Part shown: positions 27,535 to 36,646 of the stretch, one piece after another | Numbering within the stretch: the stretch's first letter is position 1 | How the letters are laid out: the number at the start of each line of letters is the position of its first letter | Assembly: GCA_028689015.1 (NCBI GenBank) | Contig: JAQTXC010000001.1 | Span: 1-64,000, forward strand | Source: Dechloromonas sp. | Lineage (GTDB): Bacteria > Pseudomonadota > Gammaproteobacteria > Burkholderiales > Rhodocyclaceae | DNA length: 64,000 bases | Reading direction: 5' to 3' | Position numbers and translations under genes: made by a program | Notes under the pieces: generated by a model | Seen by the model: only the letters and a program-made list of their open reading frames with translations | Told to the model about the DNA's origin: nothing | Databases searched by the model: none

Positions 27535-30330
27535 ATGAGAAATAACCAGCCAGTGACGCAGAAGGAAGTGATTTTCCCAGCCGGGAAAATGATCGTTTCA
27601 AAAACTGATCTGCAAGGTCGGATCACTTTCGTCAACCGTGACTTTATCGATATCAGTGGTTTTACCGAGAGCGAATTGCTGGGCCAGTCACACAACATTG
27701 TTCGTCACCCGGATATGCCGTCCGCAGCCTTTGCGGATTTGTGGGGCAATTTAAAGACGGGGCGGCCGTGGACTGGTTTGGTCAAAAACCGTTGTAAAAA
27801 TGGTGATCACTACTGGGTGGTGGCCAATGCGACCCCCATTTTCGAAAATGGTCAGGTCAGTGGCTACATGTCGGTTCGGTCACTGCCGACGCGGACACAG
27901 GTTGATGCGGCCGAGAAAGCCTATCGTGAACTGCGCGAAGGGCTCGTGCGTGGGATGACCGTACGCGATGGGCAAGTGGTGCGGGCGGGCTTTTCCTGGT
28001 CGGAATGGCGTCGTTCGCGCTCCATCGGGCAGCGGATTTTTGCCATTTGTGTCCTGTTGACCGCGGGCATGTTGTTGCTGGGTGGCTTGGGGATACGAGG
28101 TGTTTCTGAGACCACGCAGCGCCTGGATTCGGTCTATCGTGAGCAGGTCGTACCCTTGCAGCAGTTGAAAGAGGTCGCGGATGCCTATGCGGTATCGATC
28201 GTTGATCTATCGCACAAGACGCGCGATGGGGCGGAAAGTTTCGAGTCGGCGCTTGATAAAGTCAAACGTGCAGAAACTGTGATTCAGTCCGGCTGGAAAG
28301 CCTACACGGCCAATGTCCTGACACCTGAAGAGCAGCGCTTGGCCACGGAGTTGCAACCTCTGATGAAATTGGGGGATGAAGCGACGTCCCGTTTGAAAGC
28401 TATCCTGGCGGAGGGGGACCGGGGGGCGCTGAGTGTTTTTGCTGCACAGGCGCTTTATCCTGCAATTGACCCGATATCAGACAAAATTGGCGAATTGGTT
28501 AACCTGCAACTGACTTTGGCGCAGGTCGCAGTCAAGGCGGCAGATGAAGATAACGCAGCCTTCAAGGTCCGATTTGGCTTGCTCATTGCGGCATTCGGCT
28601 TGGTTGGTTTGATGCTGTCCGTGGCTCTGGTGGCGGCGATCCGGCGTCCGATTACTGCGGCTGCGACCTTCTTTCGATCTCTCGCCGAAGGGCGTACTGA
28701 CGTCACCATCAATTTCGAACAGCGCGATGAATTGCTGGCGATATCCGATGCAGCACGCATGATGCAGATCAAGAGTGGGTGGGATCTGAATTCGACGCAA
28801 GAGATACTGGCTGATGCCCAACGCATTCAAATGGCGCTTGATGGGGCAGAAATCCCGATGACTATCTCGAATCAGGACAATATTCTGATTTATATGAATC
28901 GGGCCGCAGAGCGCTTGTGGACCCTGATGGAACCGGCGATGCAGCAGCGGGTTCCCGGGTTTTTGGTGGCTAATCTCCGTAACCATGCCTTGGTCGATTT
29001 TTTTGACGATGAGTCGATGAAGTCGGCGTATCGGGGTGAAATTGCCGAGACGCGCCAACTGGACGTTCAAATGTGCGGTCGTATCTTGCGGGTCACGGCG
29101 ACGCCGGTACGCGATTCGCGAGGCCAATATCTTGGCCGAGCCAGCCAGTGGATTGACCGTACCCTGGAGGTGGCGGTTGAAAACGAGGTGGCTGATATTG
29201 TGGGTGCTGCGGCGCATGGTGATTTTTCTCGACGAGTGGATGAAGCGGGCAAGCAGGGCTTTTTCCTGCGCCTGGCCTCTGACTTGAATACCTTGTTGCA
29301 GACCAGTCAACTCAGTCTGGACGAAGTTGCTCAGGTGTTGTCCGCCATCGCCAGTGGCGATCTGGGGCAGCGTGTTGGTCGTGACTATTTAGGCACTTTT
29401 GCGCAGTTGAAGGATTCGACCAATCTGACCGCAGAACAGTTGTCAGCGATCATCGAGCAAATTCGACAGGCTAGCGATGCCATCAACGTGGCCGCCCGCG
29501 AAATTGCAACCGGTAATCAGGACTTGTCGAGTCGAACCGAAGAGCAGGCCTCAAGCCTGGAGGAAACGGCGTCGAGCATGGAACAACTGACCAGCACCGT
29601 GAAACAGAATGCCGATAATGCCCGCCAGGCGAACGAGCTGGCTTCCGGCGCGCAGTTGGTGGCAATCAAGGGCGGTGAAGTGGTGGGTGAAGTCGTGGCG
29701 ACGATGACGGCGATCAATGATTCCAGTCGGCGTATTGCCGACATCATCGGCGTGATCGATGGCATTGCTTTCCAGACCAATATTCTGGCGCTGAACGCGG
29801 CGGTAGAAGCGGCGCGCGCCGGTGAACAAGGTCGGGGTTTTGCCGTGGTGGCCACCGAGGTTCGTAACCTGGCGCAGCGTAGCGCGGCAGCGGCCAAGGA
29901 AATAAAAGGGCTGATCTCGGAGTCTGTGGATAAGGTAGAAAGCGGCAATCGTCTGGTCGATCAAGCTGGGCGGACGATGAGCGAGGTCGTGTCGAGCATT
30001 AAACGGGTGGCCGCGATTGTGACCGATATTGCCGAAGCCAGTCGTGAGCAGAGTGCGGGGATCGAACAAGTCAGTCTGGCGGTGAGTCAGATGGATGAAG
30101 TGACACAGCAAAATGCTGCCTTGGTTGAACAGGCTGCTGCCGCGGCTGAAAGCCTTGAGGAACAGGCCGAATCGTTGGTTCGAGCCGTAGCCATCTTCCG
30201 CCTGCAAGCAGGGGGTGCGGTGGCCCCTGCGGCGCTGCCGCACCCTGCCAGCAAGTCCTCGGCTGCACCGCAGGCAGAGCAAAAAAAGCTGCCGCGAGCG
30301 CGTCTTGATGATGAATGGGCGGAATTTTAA
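27535..30330 (+). CDS. Aer-like chemoreceptor with N-terminal PAS and periplasmic sensor (second copy)
   Basis: 931 residues, the same layout as the gene before it: MRNNQPVTQ start, Aer-type PAS ([31 protein letters not shown]), membrane helix (about 165-185), periplasmic helical domain (about 190-345), second helix, HAMP, PAS, HAMP-like segment, signalling domain, C-terminal DDEWAEF. The periplasmic part differs clearly from its neighbour (for example QLKEVADAYAVSIVDLSHKTRDGAES), while the PAS and signalling parts are close. This points to tandem duplication followed by divergence of the outer sensor. AAAAGGATAT lies before the ATG. Confidence 0.92.
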   Translation: MRNNQPVTQKEVIFPAGKMIVSKTDLQGRITFVNRDFIDISGFTESELLGQSHNIVRHPDMPSAAFADLWGNLKTGRPWTGLVKNRCKNGDHYWVVANATPIFENGQVSGYMSVRSLPTRTQVDAAEKAYRELREGLVRGMTVRDGQVVRAGFSWSEWRRSRSIGQRIFAICVLLTAGMLLLGGLGIRGVSETTQRLDSVYREQVVPLQQLKEVADAYAVSIVDLSHKTRDGAESFESALDKVKRAETVIQSGWKAYTANVLTPEEQRLATELQPLMKLGDEATSRLKAILAEGDRGALSVFAAQALYPAIDPISDKIGELVNLQLTLAQVAVKAADEDNAAFKVRFGLLIAAFGLVGLMLSVALVAAIRRPITAAATFFRSLAEGRTDVTINFEQRDELLAISDAARMMQIKSGWDLNSTQEILADAQRIQMALDGAEIPMTISNQDNILIYMNRAAERLWTLMEPAMQQRVPGFLVANLRNHALVDFFDDESMKSAYRGEIAETRQLDVQMCGRILRVTATPVRDSRGQYLGRASQWIDRTLEVAVENEVADIVGAAAHGDFSRRVDEAGKQGFFLRLASDLNTLLQTSQLSLDEVAQVLSAIASGDLGQRVGRDYLGTFAQLKDSTNLTAEQLSAIIEQIRQASDAINVAAREIATGNQDLSSRTEEQASSLEETASSMEQLTSTVKQNADNARQANELASGAQLVAIKGGEVVGEVVATMTAINDSSRRIADIIGVIDGIAFQTNILALNAAVEAARAGEQGRGFAVVATEVRNLAQRSAAAAKEIKGLISESVDKVESGNRLVDQAGRTMSEVVSSIKRVAAIVTDIAEASREQSAGIEQVSLAVSQMDEVTQQNAALVEQAAAAAESLEEQAESLVRAVAIFRLQAGGAVAPAALPHPASKSSAAPQAEQKKLPRARLDDEWAEF

Positions 30331-30332
30331 GC

Positions 30333-31232
30333 ATGATAGACAGTGTGAAATCTTCTGCTTTGCCGCGAAGTACGGATAAGAGTGCTCGCGAACAGGAGCC
30401 GTTGGGGAGTGGCCGAGAGTTCTCCTTCAACGACAGTGATTTCGAACGGGTACGCAAGCTGATCTACCAACACGCCGGTATTTCGCTGTCTCCGGTCAAG
30501 AAGGACATGGTCTATTCACGGTTGGCGCGTCGTCTGCGGGCATTGAACAAGCGTAGCTTTACAGAATATCTCGATGGCCTGGAGCGCCATGGGGGCGATG
30601 AGTGGGAGCGCTTCGTCAACTCGTTGACGACTAACTTGACCTCATTTTTTCGTGAGCCGCATCATTTCCCGATATTTGCCGATCATTTGCGTCGACTGGG
30701 GACGCGCCGACCGATTCGTATCTGGTGTTCAGCTGCTTCGACCGGTGAGGAGCCCTATTCGATTGCCATTACCGTTGCTGAAACCTTTGGCTTAGAGGTT
30801 TCCCATGTCTCCATTGTGGCTTCTGATCTCGATACCAATGTACTGGCGACAGCGCAAAAAGGGGTTTATCCGATTGAGCGGGTTGAAAAACTGTCGCCGG
30901 AGCGTCTGCGCAAGTTTTTTCTGCGTGGCACGGGGTCACAGGAAGGTTATGCCGCGGTTCGACCGGAATTGAAGCGTCTGATCGAATTCAAACGGGTCAA
31001 TTTGCTTGATGCTAGTTATCCAGTCAAGGCGCCAGTCGATATTATTTTTTGTCGTAACGTAATGATTTATTTCGATAAACCGACGCAGTACAAAATCCTG
31101 GCCCGTTTTGCGCCCCTGATGCAGGATGAGGGCTTGTTGTTTGCTGGTCATTCGGAAAGCTTTCTGCATGCAGCGGACCTCTTTAAGTCCCAGGGCAAGA
31201 CCGTCTATTCCCTGACCCGGGCTGGAAAGTAA
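30333..31232 (+). CDS. cheR: CheR, chemoreceptor glutamate methyltransferase
   Basis: 299 residues from MIDSVKSS. An N-terminal helical CheR domain (FSFNDSDFERVRKLIYQHAGISL) is followed by the SAM-dependent methyltransferase domain: NLTSFFREPHHF, IRIWCSAASTGEEPYSIAI, DIIFCRNVMIYFD. It methylates receptors for adaptation and should dock on the DEWAEF tails of the three upstream receptors. The chosen ATG lies two bases after the receptor stop; an ATG at 30315 overlapping the receptor end is an alternative. Confidence 0.95.
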   Translation: MIDSVKSSALPRSTDKSAREQEPLGSGREFSFNDSDFERVRKLIYQHAGISLSPVKKDMVYSRLARRLRALNKRSFTEYLDGLERHGGDEWERFVNSLTTNLTSFFREPHHFPIFADHLRRLGTRRPIRIWCSAASTGEEPYSIAITVAETFGLEVSHVSIVASDLDTNVLATAQKGVYPIERVEKLSPERLRKFFLRGTGSQEGYAAVRPELKRLIEFKRVNLLDASYPVKAPVDIIFCRNVMIYFDKPTQYKILARFAPLMQDEGLLFAGHSESFLHAADLFKSQGKTVYSLTRAGK

Positions 31233-31240
31233 GGAACCGC

Positions 31241-31846
31241 GTGCAGCACGCCTACGACGAACATCTCGCCGCCAACCGCTATTTCGATCGCAGTTTCCAG
31301 TCTGAAGCCGCCAAAATCCTGCCGGGGGAATATTTCGTGTCGGATCAGGGCATGTTGCTGGTCACCGTGCTGGGCTCTTGTGTGGCGGCGTGTATTCGCG
31401 ATACCGAAGCAGGAATTGGCGGAATGAATCATTTCATGCTGCCGGACGACGGTGGGCGTGAAACGGTGACTGCCTCAGCCCGCTATGGGACCTATGCGAT
31501 GGAGGTGCTGATCAATCATTTGTTGAAAAGTGGCGCCCGTCGCAATCGTCTGGAGGCCAAGGTATTTGGTGGCGGTGCGGTACTGTCGAGTCTGTCGAGT
31601 AGCAATGTCGGCGTCCGTAATGCCGAATTTGTCCTCAATTATCTAAAGATAGAGAAAATTCCCGTGGTGGCCAAGGATCTGCTCGATGCCTATCCGCGCA
31701 AAGTCTATTTTTTCTCTGAAACTGGGCGGGTTCTGGTGAAGAAACTGCACCGGGTTCATAACGACACCTTGTTTAGTCGTGAGCAGGACTACAAGCAGCG
31801 ATTGTCCGGCTCGGCCATGGAGGGTGATGTGGAGTTGTTTGAATGA
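31241..31846 (+). CDS. cheD: CheD, chemoreceptor glutamine deamidase
   Basis: 201 residues, GTG start behind AAGGAACC. The active site is visible: C47 in TVLGSCVAACIRD, H64 in GGMNHFMLPD, and the ARYGTYAMEVLIN helix with the catalytic Thr region. CheD deamidates receptor glutamines and in some bacteria stimulates a CheC phosphatase; no CheC is present in this window, where CheZ takes that role. It is coupled to cheR after 8 bases. Confidence 0.94.
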   Translation: MQHAYDEHLAANRYFDRSFQSEAAKILPGEYFVSDQGMLLVTVLGSCVAACIRDTEAGIGGMNHFMLPDDGGRETVTASARYGTYAMEVLINHLLKSGARRNRLEAKVFGGGAVLSSLSSSNVGVRNAEFVLNYLKIEKIPVVAKDLLDAYPRKVYFFSETGRVLVKKLHRVHNDTLFSREQDYKQRLSGSAMEGDVELFE

Positions 31847-31892
31847 GCACTCAGACGTGGTGGATGTTTGTTGGTACGAAGGAATGTGACGC

Positions 31893-32975
31893 ATGAAAAT
31901 ACGGGTCTTGGTGGTTGATGATTCAGCACTGATGCGTGGTTTGTTGACGGAAATGCTTAATAGCGCGCCCGACTTGGAGGTTGTTGGCGCGGCACCCGAT
32001 GCCCAGATCGCCAGAGAGATGATCAAAACGCTCCAGCCAGATGTGTTGACCCTGGACGTTCACATGCCTGGAATGGATGGCCTGGAATTTCTTGAACGAC
32101 TGATGCGTTTGCGCCCAATGCCCGTGGTGATGGTTTCATCCTTTACCTTGCAGGGTTCAGAAACAACGTTGAAAGCGCTTGAGTTGGGTGCGTTTGACTT
32201 TATTGGTAAACCGCGTGCTGATACGGTCAATAGCATGGAGCAGTACGCCGAGGAGCTGGCCGATAAAGTTCGGGCAGCTAAGAGTGCGCGTGTCCAGTTG
32301 CGCCGCCCCGCCGTATCGCACGGTCTTACGCATGCGCAGCCCAGCAATACACGTCAAGCTGGCTCGGTGTCGCCGAGCAAGCCTAGACCATTGGCAGGTG
32401 TTGGCACTGGGAAAATTATCTTTTTGGGGGCGTCGACCGGGGGTACCGAGGCGATTAAAGAGTTTTTGCTGGGTATTCCAGCCGATTGTCCGCCGATTCT
32501 GATTGTTCAGCATATGCCGGAGACGTTTACTGCTTCTTTCGCTCGTCGTTTGGATAGCCTGTGCCTACCTCGCGTGATTGAGTCGCAGGGCAATGAGCGG
32601 GTTGAGTCGGGTACTGTTTATGTGGCCCCGGGGCATTCGCATTTGCAGATTCGCAAGTCAGGCGGGATCTTGCAAACCGAATTGTCGTCTGCTCCTCCCG
32701 TTAATCGGCATCGCCCGGCAGTGGATGTGTTGTTTAATTCGGCCGCCGATGTGGTGGGGCGCCAGGCACTGGGCATTATCCTGACCGGTATGGGCAAAGA
32801 TGGCGCGCAAGGCATGTTGCGCATGCGCCAGGCCGGCGCGCGTACTTTCGGACAAAATGAGGCCACATGTGTGGTCTACGGCATGCCTCGCGAAGCGCAG
32901 AGTGTGGGGGCGGTTGAGGAGCAATGTGCTTTGAGCGATATGGCGCAGCGAGTTTTGGCCGCCCTGGCTCGGTAA
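31893..32975 (+). CDS. cheB: CheB, receptor methylesterase/deamidase
   Basis: 360 residues: REC domain (1-120, phospho-acceptor D55 in LTLDVHMPGMDG), a linker of about 50 residues, and the methylesterase domain with catalytic S181 (GASTGGTE), H207 (VQHMPE) and D303 (GMGKDGAQGM). It removes receptor methyl groups when phosphorylated by CheA and completes the adaptation set cheR-cheD-cheB. Length and order are typical. Confidence 0.96.
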   Translation: MKIRVLVVDDSALMRGLLTEMLNSAPDLEVVGAAPDAQIAREMIKTLQPDVLTLDVHMPGMDGLEFLERLMRLRPMPVVMVSSFTLQGSETTLKALELGAFDFIGKPRADTVNSMEQYAEELADKVRAAKSARVQLRRPAVSHGLTHAQPSNTRQAGSVSPSKPRPLAGVGTGKIIFLGASTGGTEAIKEFLLGIPADCPPILIVQHMPETFTASFARRLDSLCLPRVIESQGNERVESGTVYVAPGHSHLQIRKSGGILQTELSSAPPVNRHRPAVDVLFNSAADVVGRQALGIILTGMGKDGAQGMLRMRQAGARTFGQNEATCVVYGMPREAQSVGAVEEQCALSDMAQRVLAALAR

Positions 32976-33039
32976 GCTTGTCGGCGAAGTGTAAAGTATT
33001 AAACTAGCGAATTGACCCCAACTATTTTTAGGAAAAATC

Positions 33040-33345
33040 ATGCAAGCGATGGTTAGCAAGAATGGATCTGCCGCAACGATCAAACTATCCGGACGTTTTG
33101 ATTTCAATACACACCGCGAATTTCGCAGTGCTTATGAGCCATTGGTTTCTGAGCCAACGGTGCAGTCTGTTGTGGTTGATTTCTCGGGGGTGGAATATCT
33201 AGACAGTTCCGCGCTGGGGATGTTGCTGATGTTGCGCGACAAGTTAGGTGGGGCAGGCAAAGAGGTTGCACTAAGCGGCGTCTTGGGCAATGTCAAGCAA
33301 GTGCTTGATATCGCCAACTTTGGCAAGCTTTTCAATATTTCCTGA
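33040..33345 (+). CDS. STAS-domain protein (anti-sigma-factor antagonist-like)
   Basis: 101 residues, one STAS domain: IKLSGRFDFNTHREFRSAY, VVVDFSGVEYLDSSALGMLLMLRD, with a Ser pair in DSSALG where anti-anti-sigma factors such as SpoIIAA are phosphorylated. No partner kinase or phosphatase of the RsbW type is seen nearby. It starts 64 bases after cheB and lies before the cheV pair, so it may be co-transcribed with the chemotaxis genes. A role in chemotaxis or in a separate switch cannot be decided from sequence. Confidence 0.88.
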   Translation: MQAMVSKNGSAATIKLSGRFDFNTHREFRSAYEPLVSEPTVQSVVVDFSGVEYLDSSALGMLLMLRDKLGGAGKEVALSGVLGNVKQVLDIANFGKLFNIS

Positions 33346-33459
33346 TTGATTTTATGCCGTCCGGGCGGACGCAGGTCGGCCGACGTTTTGCCGATGGGCA
33401 CGAGTGTGCTAGCGTTGCTTGGCAAAAGAGCCCATGGTGTGCCGAGTGAGGGATGACAA

Positions 33460-34428
33460 ATGTCGGAATTGTTGAAAAATATTGATGCAAGAACAAAGCT
33501 GGCCGGTACTAATAAGCTAGAGATCCTGCTTTTTTCACTTGGCGTTGATCCGCGGACTGGCCGGCGTGAAACTTACGGCATCAATGTGTTCAAGGTCCGT
33601 GAAGTCATGCGTTCGCCGGTCATTACTGCTGCGCCGGAGATGCCTGCCTCGGTCGAGGGGATGGTCAGCCTGCGTGGCGCTTTGGTGCCGGTTATCGACT
33701 TAGCCAAATATTCCGGATTTTCAGCCGACACCCCCCGTGAAATCATGATTGTTACCGAATATGCGGGCCATACGCAGGGATTCCTGGTTGAAGGCGTCGA
33801 CACTATTTTGCGGCTGGACTGGTCGAAAATGCGTGTTCCCCCCGAAATGTTGATGGCGCAGTCCGGTGGTCTGGTTACTGCGGTTACGGAGCTTGATGAC
33901 AACCGCTTGGTCATGATGATGGATGTCGAGAAGGTGTTGGCTGAGACAACAAGTATCGATAACGAAATCATGTTTCGCGGCGTAATCCCGGTCGACCGTC
34001 CTGATTGCACAGTTTTCTATTGCGATGACTCTAGCGTGGCGCGTAAGCAGATCGAGCGGACGCTCGATGCGATGGGGGTTAAGGGCGTTGCTGCCGTGAA
34101 TGGTCAGAAAATGTGGGAAGAACTGGATAAGGTCGCCAGTTTCGCGAAGTCGGTGGGTCGGCCAGCATCCTCCATCATTAATTTGGTTTTGACTGACATC
34201 GAAATGCCGGAAATGGATGGCTACATCCTGACCAAGAGAATTAAGTCCGATCCGCGCTTTGTCGGGGTGCCGATTGTTATGCACTCCTCGCTGTCGGGGA
34301 TGTCCAACCAGAAGCTGGGTTTGTCGGTCGGTGTCGATGAGTATGTGCCGAAGTTTGAGCCGCAGCGCCTGTCAGAAACGCTGGCCCGTCGCCTGGGTGT
34401 CGGCGAAATTGCGCTCGATCAGGTTTAG
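33460..34428 (+). CDS. cheV: CheV, CheW-receiver fusion (first copy)
   Basis: 322 residues: CheW domain (about 20-165; ETYGINVFKVREVMRSPVIT, VEGMVSLRGALVPVIDLAKY) and receiver domain (about 185-315; YCDDSSVARKQIERTL, LVLTDIEMPEMDG). CheV proteins couple receptors to CheA and adapt through phosphorylation of their receiver. An extended loop before the phospho-acceptor Asp (WEELDKVASFAKSVGRPASS) is shared with its neighbour and is typical of CheV. The second copy follows after 24 bases. Confidence 0.94.
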   Translation: MSELLKNIDARTKLAGTNKLEILLFSLGVDPRTGRRETYGINVFKVREVMRSPVITAAPEMPASVEGMVSLRGALVPVIDLAKYSGFSADTPREIMIVTEYAGHTQGFLVEGVDTILRLDWSKMRVPPEMLMAQSGGLVTAVTELDDNRLVMMMDVEKVLAETTSIDNEIMFRGVIPVDRPDCTVFYCDDSSVARKQIERTLDAMGVKGVAAVNGQKMWEELDKVASFAKSVGRPASSIINLVLTDIEMPEMDGYILTKRIKSDPRFVGVPIVMHSSLSGMSNQKLGLSVGVDEYVPKFEPQRLSETLARRLGVGEIALDQV

Positions 34429-34452
34429 GCCTGGGGAGGAAGGTTGGGGAAT

Positions 34453-35385
34453 ATGAACGAGAACAAAAATCTGCTCGAAACGGTCGATGCCAGAACGCGT
34501 CTGGCAGGCTCCAACAAGATGGAGATCCTGTTGTTCAGTTTGGGAACGCGCGAAATTTTTGGGATCAACGTTTTCAAGGTCCGCGAAGTGGGACGTACGC
34601 CGCGCATTACTAAAACGCCCAATATGCCGCACGGTGTTGAGGGGTTGATTTCCTTGCGCGGTAATGTCATTCCTGTTTTGTCGCTGGCTCCTTTCATGCA
34701 GTTGCAGGGAGCTCCGGCTGGCTTGGGCAAGACCATGATGGTTGCCGAGTATTCCAAGCGGACGCTGGGTTTTCTGGTGCATGACGTGGATCGCATCATT
34801 CGGGTGGATTGGGAGCGCGTCAAGGCACCGGAAAGTGTGCTGACGAGCAATCAGGGTTTGATCACCGCGGTCATTGAATTGGATAGCGGGGGCTTGGTAT
34901 CCATTCTCGATGTCGAACAGGTCTTGGCCAATGCTTTTGGCGACGCCGTCATTGTCGATATCATGCCCGCTCAGGTCGACCCGGATACCAGCGTGTTTTT
35001 CGTCGATGATTCGATCGTGGCTAGGCGCAAAATTTCCGAAGTTCTCGATAAGTTGGGGGTCCGCCACAAGCATGCTACCAATGGCATGGAGGCGTGGACT
35101 CGGCTGCAAGGGATCGCAGCCCATGTGCAGCAGACCGGACGTAACATCCGCGATGAAATTCGTTTGATTTTAGTCGATGCCGAAATGCCCGAGATGGATG
35201 GCTACGTGCTGACGAAAAATATCAAGTCAGATCAACGCTTTGAAGGGGTGCCGGTTGTCATGCACTCGTCATTGTCATCTGAGGCGAATCGCGCCATGGG
35301 TAAATCAGTCGGTGTCGATGCCTATGTGGCTAAATTTGATGCAGAAGCACTGGCTGATACCCTGCGTCCTTTGATCGAACGCTAA
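34453..35385 (+). CDS. cheV: CheV, CheW-receiver fusion (second copy)
   Basis: 310 residues from ATG 34453, placed about 10 bases after GGAGGAAGG; the TTG three codons earlier would sit too close to that site. CheW domain (EIFGINVFKVREVGRTPRIT, VEGLISLRGNVIPVLSLAPF) and receiver domain (FVDDSIVARRKISEVL, LILVDAEMPEMDG). It is a tandem paralogue of the gene before it, differing most in the CheW surface and in the loop of the receiver. Two CheV proteins next to each other suggest different receptor groups are coupled. Confidence 0.94.
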   Translation: MNENKNLLETVDARTRLAGSNKMEILLFSLGTREIFGINVFKVREVGRTPRITKTPNMPHGVEGLISLRGNVIPVLSLAPFMQLQGAPAGLGKTMMVAEYSKRTLGFLVHDVDRIIRVDWERVKAPESVLTSNQGLITAVIELDSGGLVSILDVEQVLANAFGDAVIVDIMPAQVDPDTSVFFVDDSIVARRKISEVLDKLGVRHKHATNGMEAWTRLQGIAAHVQQTGRNIRDEIRLILVDAEMPEMDGYVLTKNIKSDQRFEGVPVVMHSSLSSEANRAMGKSVGVDAYVAKFDAEALADTLRPLIER

Positions 35386-35409
35386 CTGTTTATATCTGGA
35401 GTTTGTTGC

Positions 35410-35805
35410 ATGGCTGCTGATCCTAAAACAAGATTTCTGGTGGTGGATGACTTTTCCACCATGCGCAGGATCGTACGTAACTTATTAAAAGAGCTTGGTT
35501 TCACCAATGTGGATGAGGCCGAAGATGGGGCGATCGCTTTGCAGAAATTGCAGGGGGGTGGGTTTGAGTTCGTCGTGACTGACTGGAACATGCCCAATAT
35601 GGACGGTCTGACCTTGTTGCAGACCATTCGCGCCACCCCAACGCTCAAGCATCTCCCCGTGTTGATGATTACGGCGGAAGCCAAGAAAGAAAACATCATT
35701 GCGGCAGCTCAGGCGGGGGCCAGCGGTTATATCGTCAAGCCATTCACGGCAGGTACGCTTTCGGAAAAGCTGAACAAGATTTTCGAAAAGTACGGGAAGG
35801 CTTGA
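35410..35805 (+). CDS. cheY: CheY, chemotaxis response regulator (second copy)
   Basis: 131 residues with D13-D14, phospho-acceptor D58, T88 and K110. The stretches [32 protein letters not shown] and [11 protein letters not shown] are those of enterobacterial CheY, so this copy is the best candidate for the protein that binds FliM and switches the motor. The cheZ gene follows after 10 bases, as in E. coli. Confidence 0.96.
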   Translation: MAADPKTRFLVVDDFSTMRRIVRNLLKELGFTNVDEAEDGAIALQKLQGGGFEFVVTDWNMPNMDGLTLLQTIRATPTLKHLPVLMITAEAKKENIIAAAQAGASGYIVKPFTAGTLSEKLNKIFEKYGKA

Positions 35806-35815
35806 GGAGACCGGC

Positions 35816-36637
35816 ATGAGCGATACCAGTAATGATTCTGCTGATCTTGAGGCCCTGTTTGATTCGATCGCCACCGATTACCGTGCAGTAGCACCCGTGC
35901 CGCCGGTGAGTGCTTCGACGGCTAATGGGGATAGCGATGACTTGCAGGCCTTGTTTGATAGTGTGGCGGCTGATGTGCCTGTGGCAACAGCAGAGGCTGG
36001 TGGCGAGGGTGACGGTGAGAGTTGGCCTCGCCAGGAGCAGGTGTTTAATCGCATCGGTCATATGACCCGAACCTTGCATGACACCCTCGGTAAGCTTGGC
36101 TATGATGATTTGCTCGAAAAAACTGTTTCAGCCTTGCCGGATGCCAAGGACCGGTTGGCTTATGTGGCCAACCTCACTGAGCAGGCAGCCTGCCGGGTGC
36201 TCAATGCAACCGACGTGGCAGGCCCTTTGGTGGATGGCATCGAGTCGTCTGCAAAAAATCTTGGTGAGCGATGGGACCGGGTGTTCGCCAATCAGATGAC
36301 GCCTGAACAATTCAAACAACTGGCTGGTGAAACCAGGCAATTTTTGAAACAGCAACTGCCGGAACAGACACGCGCGACCCATGCCCAGTTGACTGAAATC
36401 ATGATGGCGCAGGATTTTCAGGATTTGACCGGGCAGGTAATCAAGAAAATCGTTAGTCTGGCGCAGGACCTTGAGGCGGGTCTGATGGGGGTTTTGCTTG
36501 AGGTATTGCCGGAAACCCGGCGCACTGAGCAAGTAAATAGCTTGATGAATGGGCCGGTCGTCAAGGCTGAAGGGCGCACCGATGTGGTCGTCAACCAGGA
36601 GCAGGTCGACGACCTGCTGGATAGTCTCGGATTCTGA
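35816..36637 (+). CDS. cheZ: CheZ, CheY-P phosphatase
   Basis: 273 residues. The long helical hairpin contains the catalytic region MAQDFQDLTGQVIKKIVSL, with the conserved Asp and Gln. The C-terminus QVDDLLDSLGF (263-273) is identical to the CheY-binding tail of E. coli CheZ. The N-terminal 55 residues are unusual: DLEALFDSIATD (10-21) and DLQALFDSVAAD (42-53) form a repeat that resembles the tail. It follows cheY by 10 bases. Confidence 0.95.
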   Translation: MSDTSNDSADLEALFDSIATDYRAVAPVPPVSASTANGDSDDLQALFDSVAADVPVATAEAGGEGDGESWPRQEQVFNRIGHMTRTLHDTLGKLGYDDLLEKTVSALPDAKDRLAYVANLTEQAACRVLNATDVAGPLVDGIESSAKNLGERWDRVFANQMTPEQFKQLAGETRQFLKQQLPEQTRATHAQLTEIMMAQDFQDLTGQVIKKIVSLAQDLEAGLMGVLLEVLPETRRTEQVNSLMNGPVVKAEGRTDVVVNQEQVDDLLDSLGF

Positions 36638-36646
36638 GGAGGCGCT

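Noticed and set aside
33390-33397. GCCGATGG upstream of the first cheV as a FliA promoter.
   Set aside because: No TAAA-like -35 at 15 bases and only a partial -10 match.
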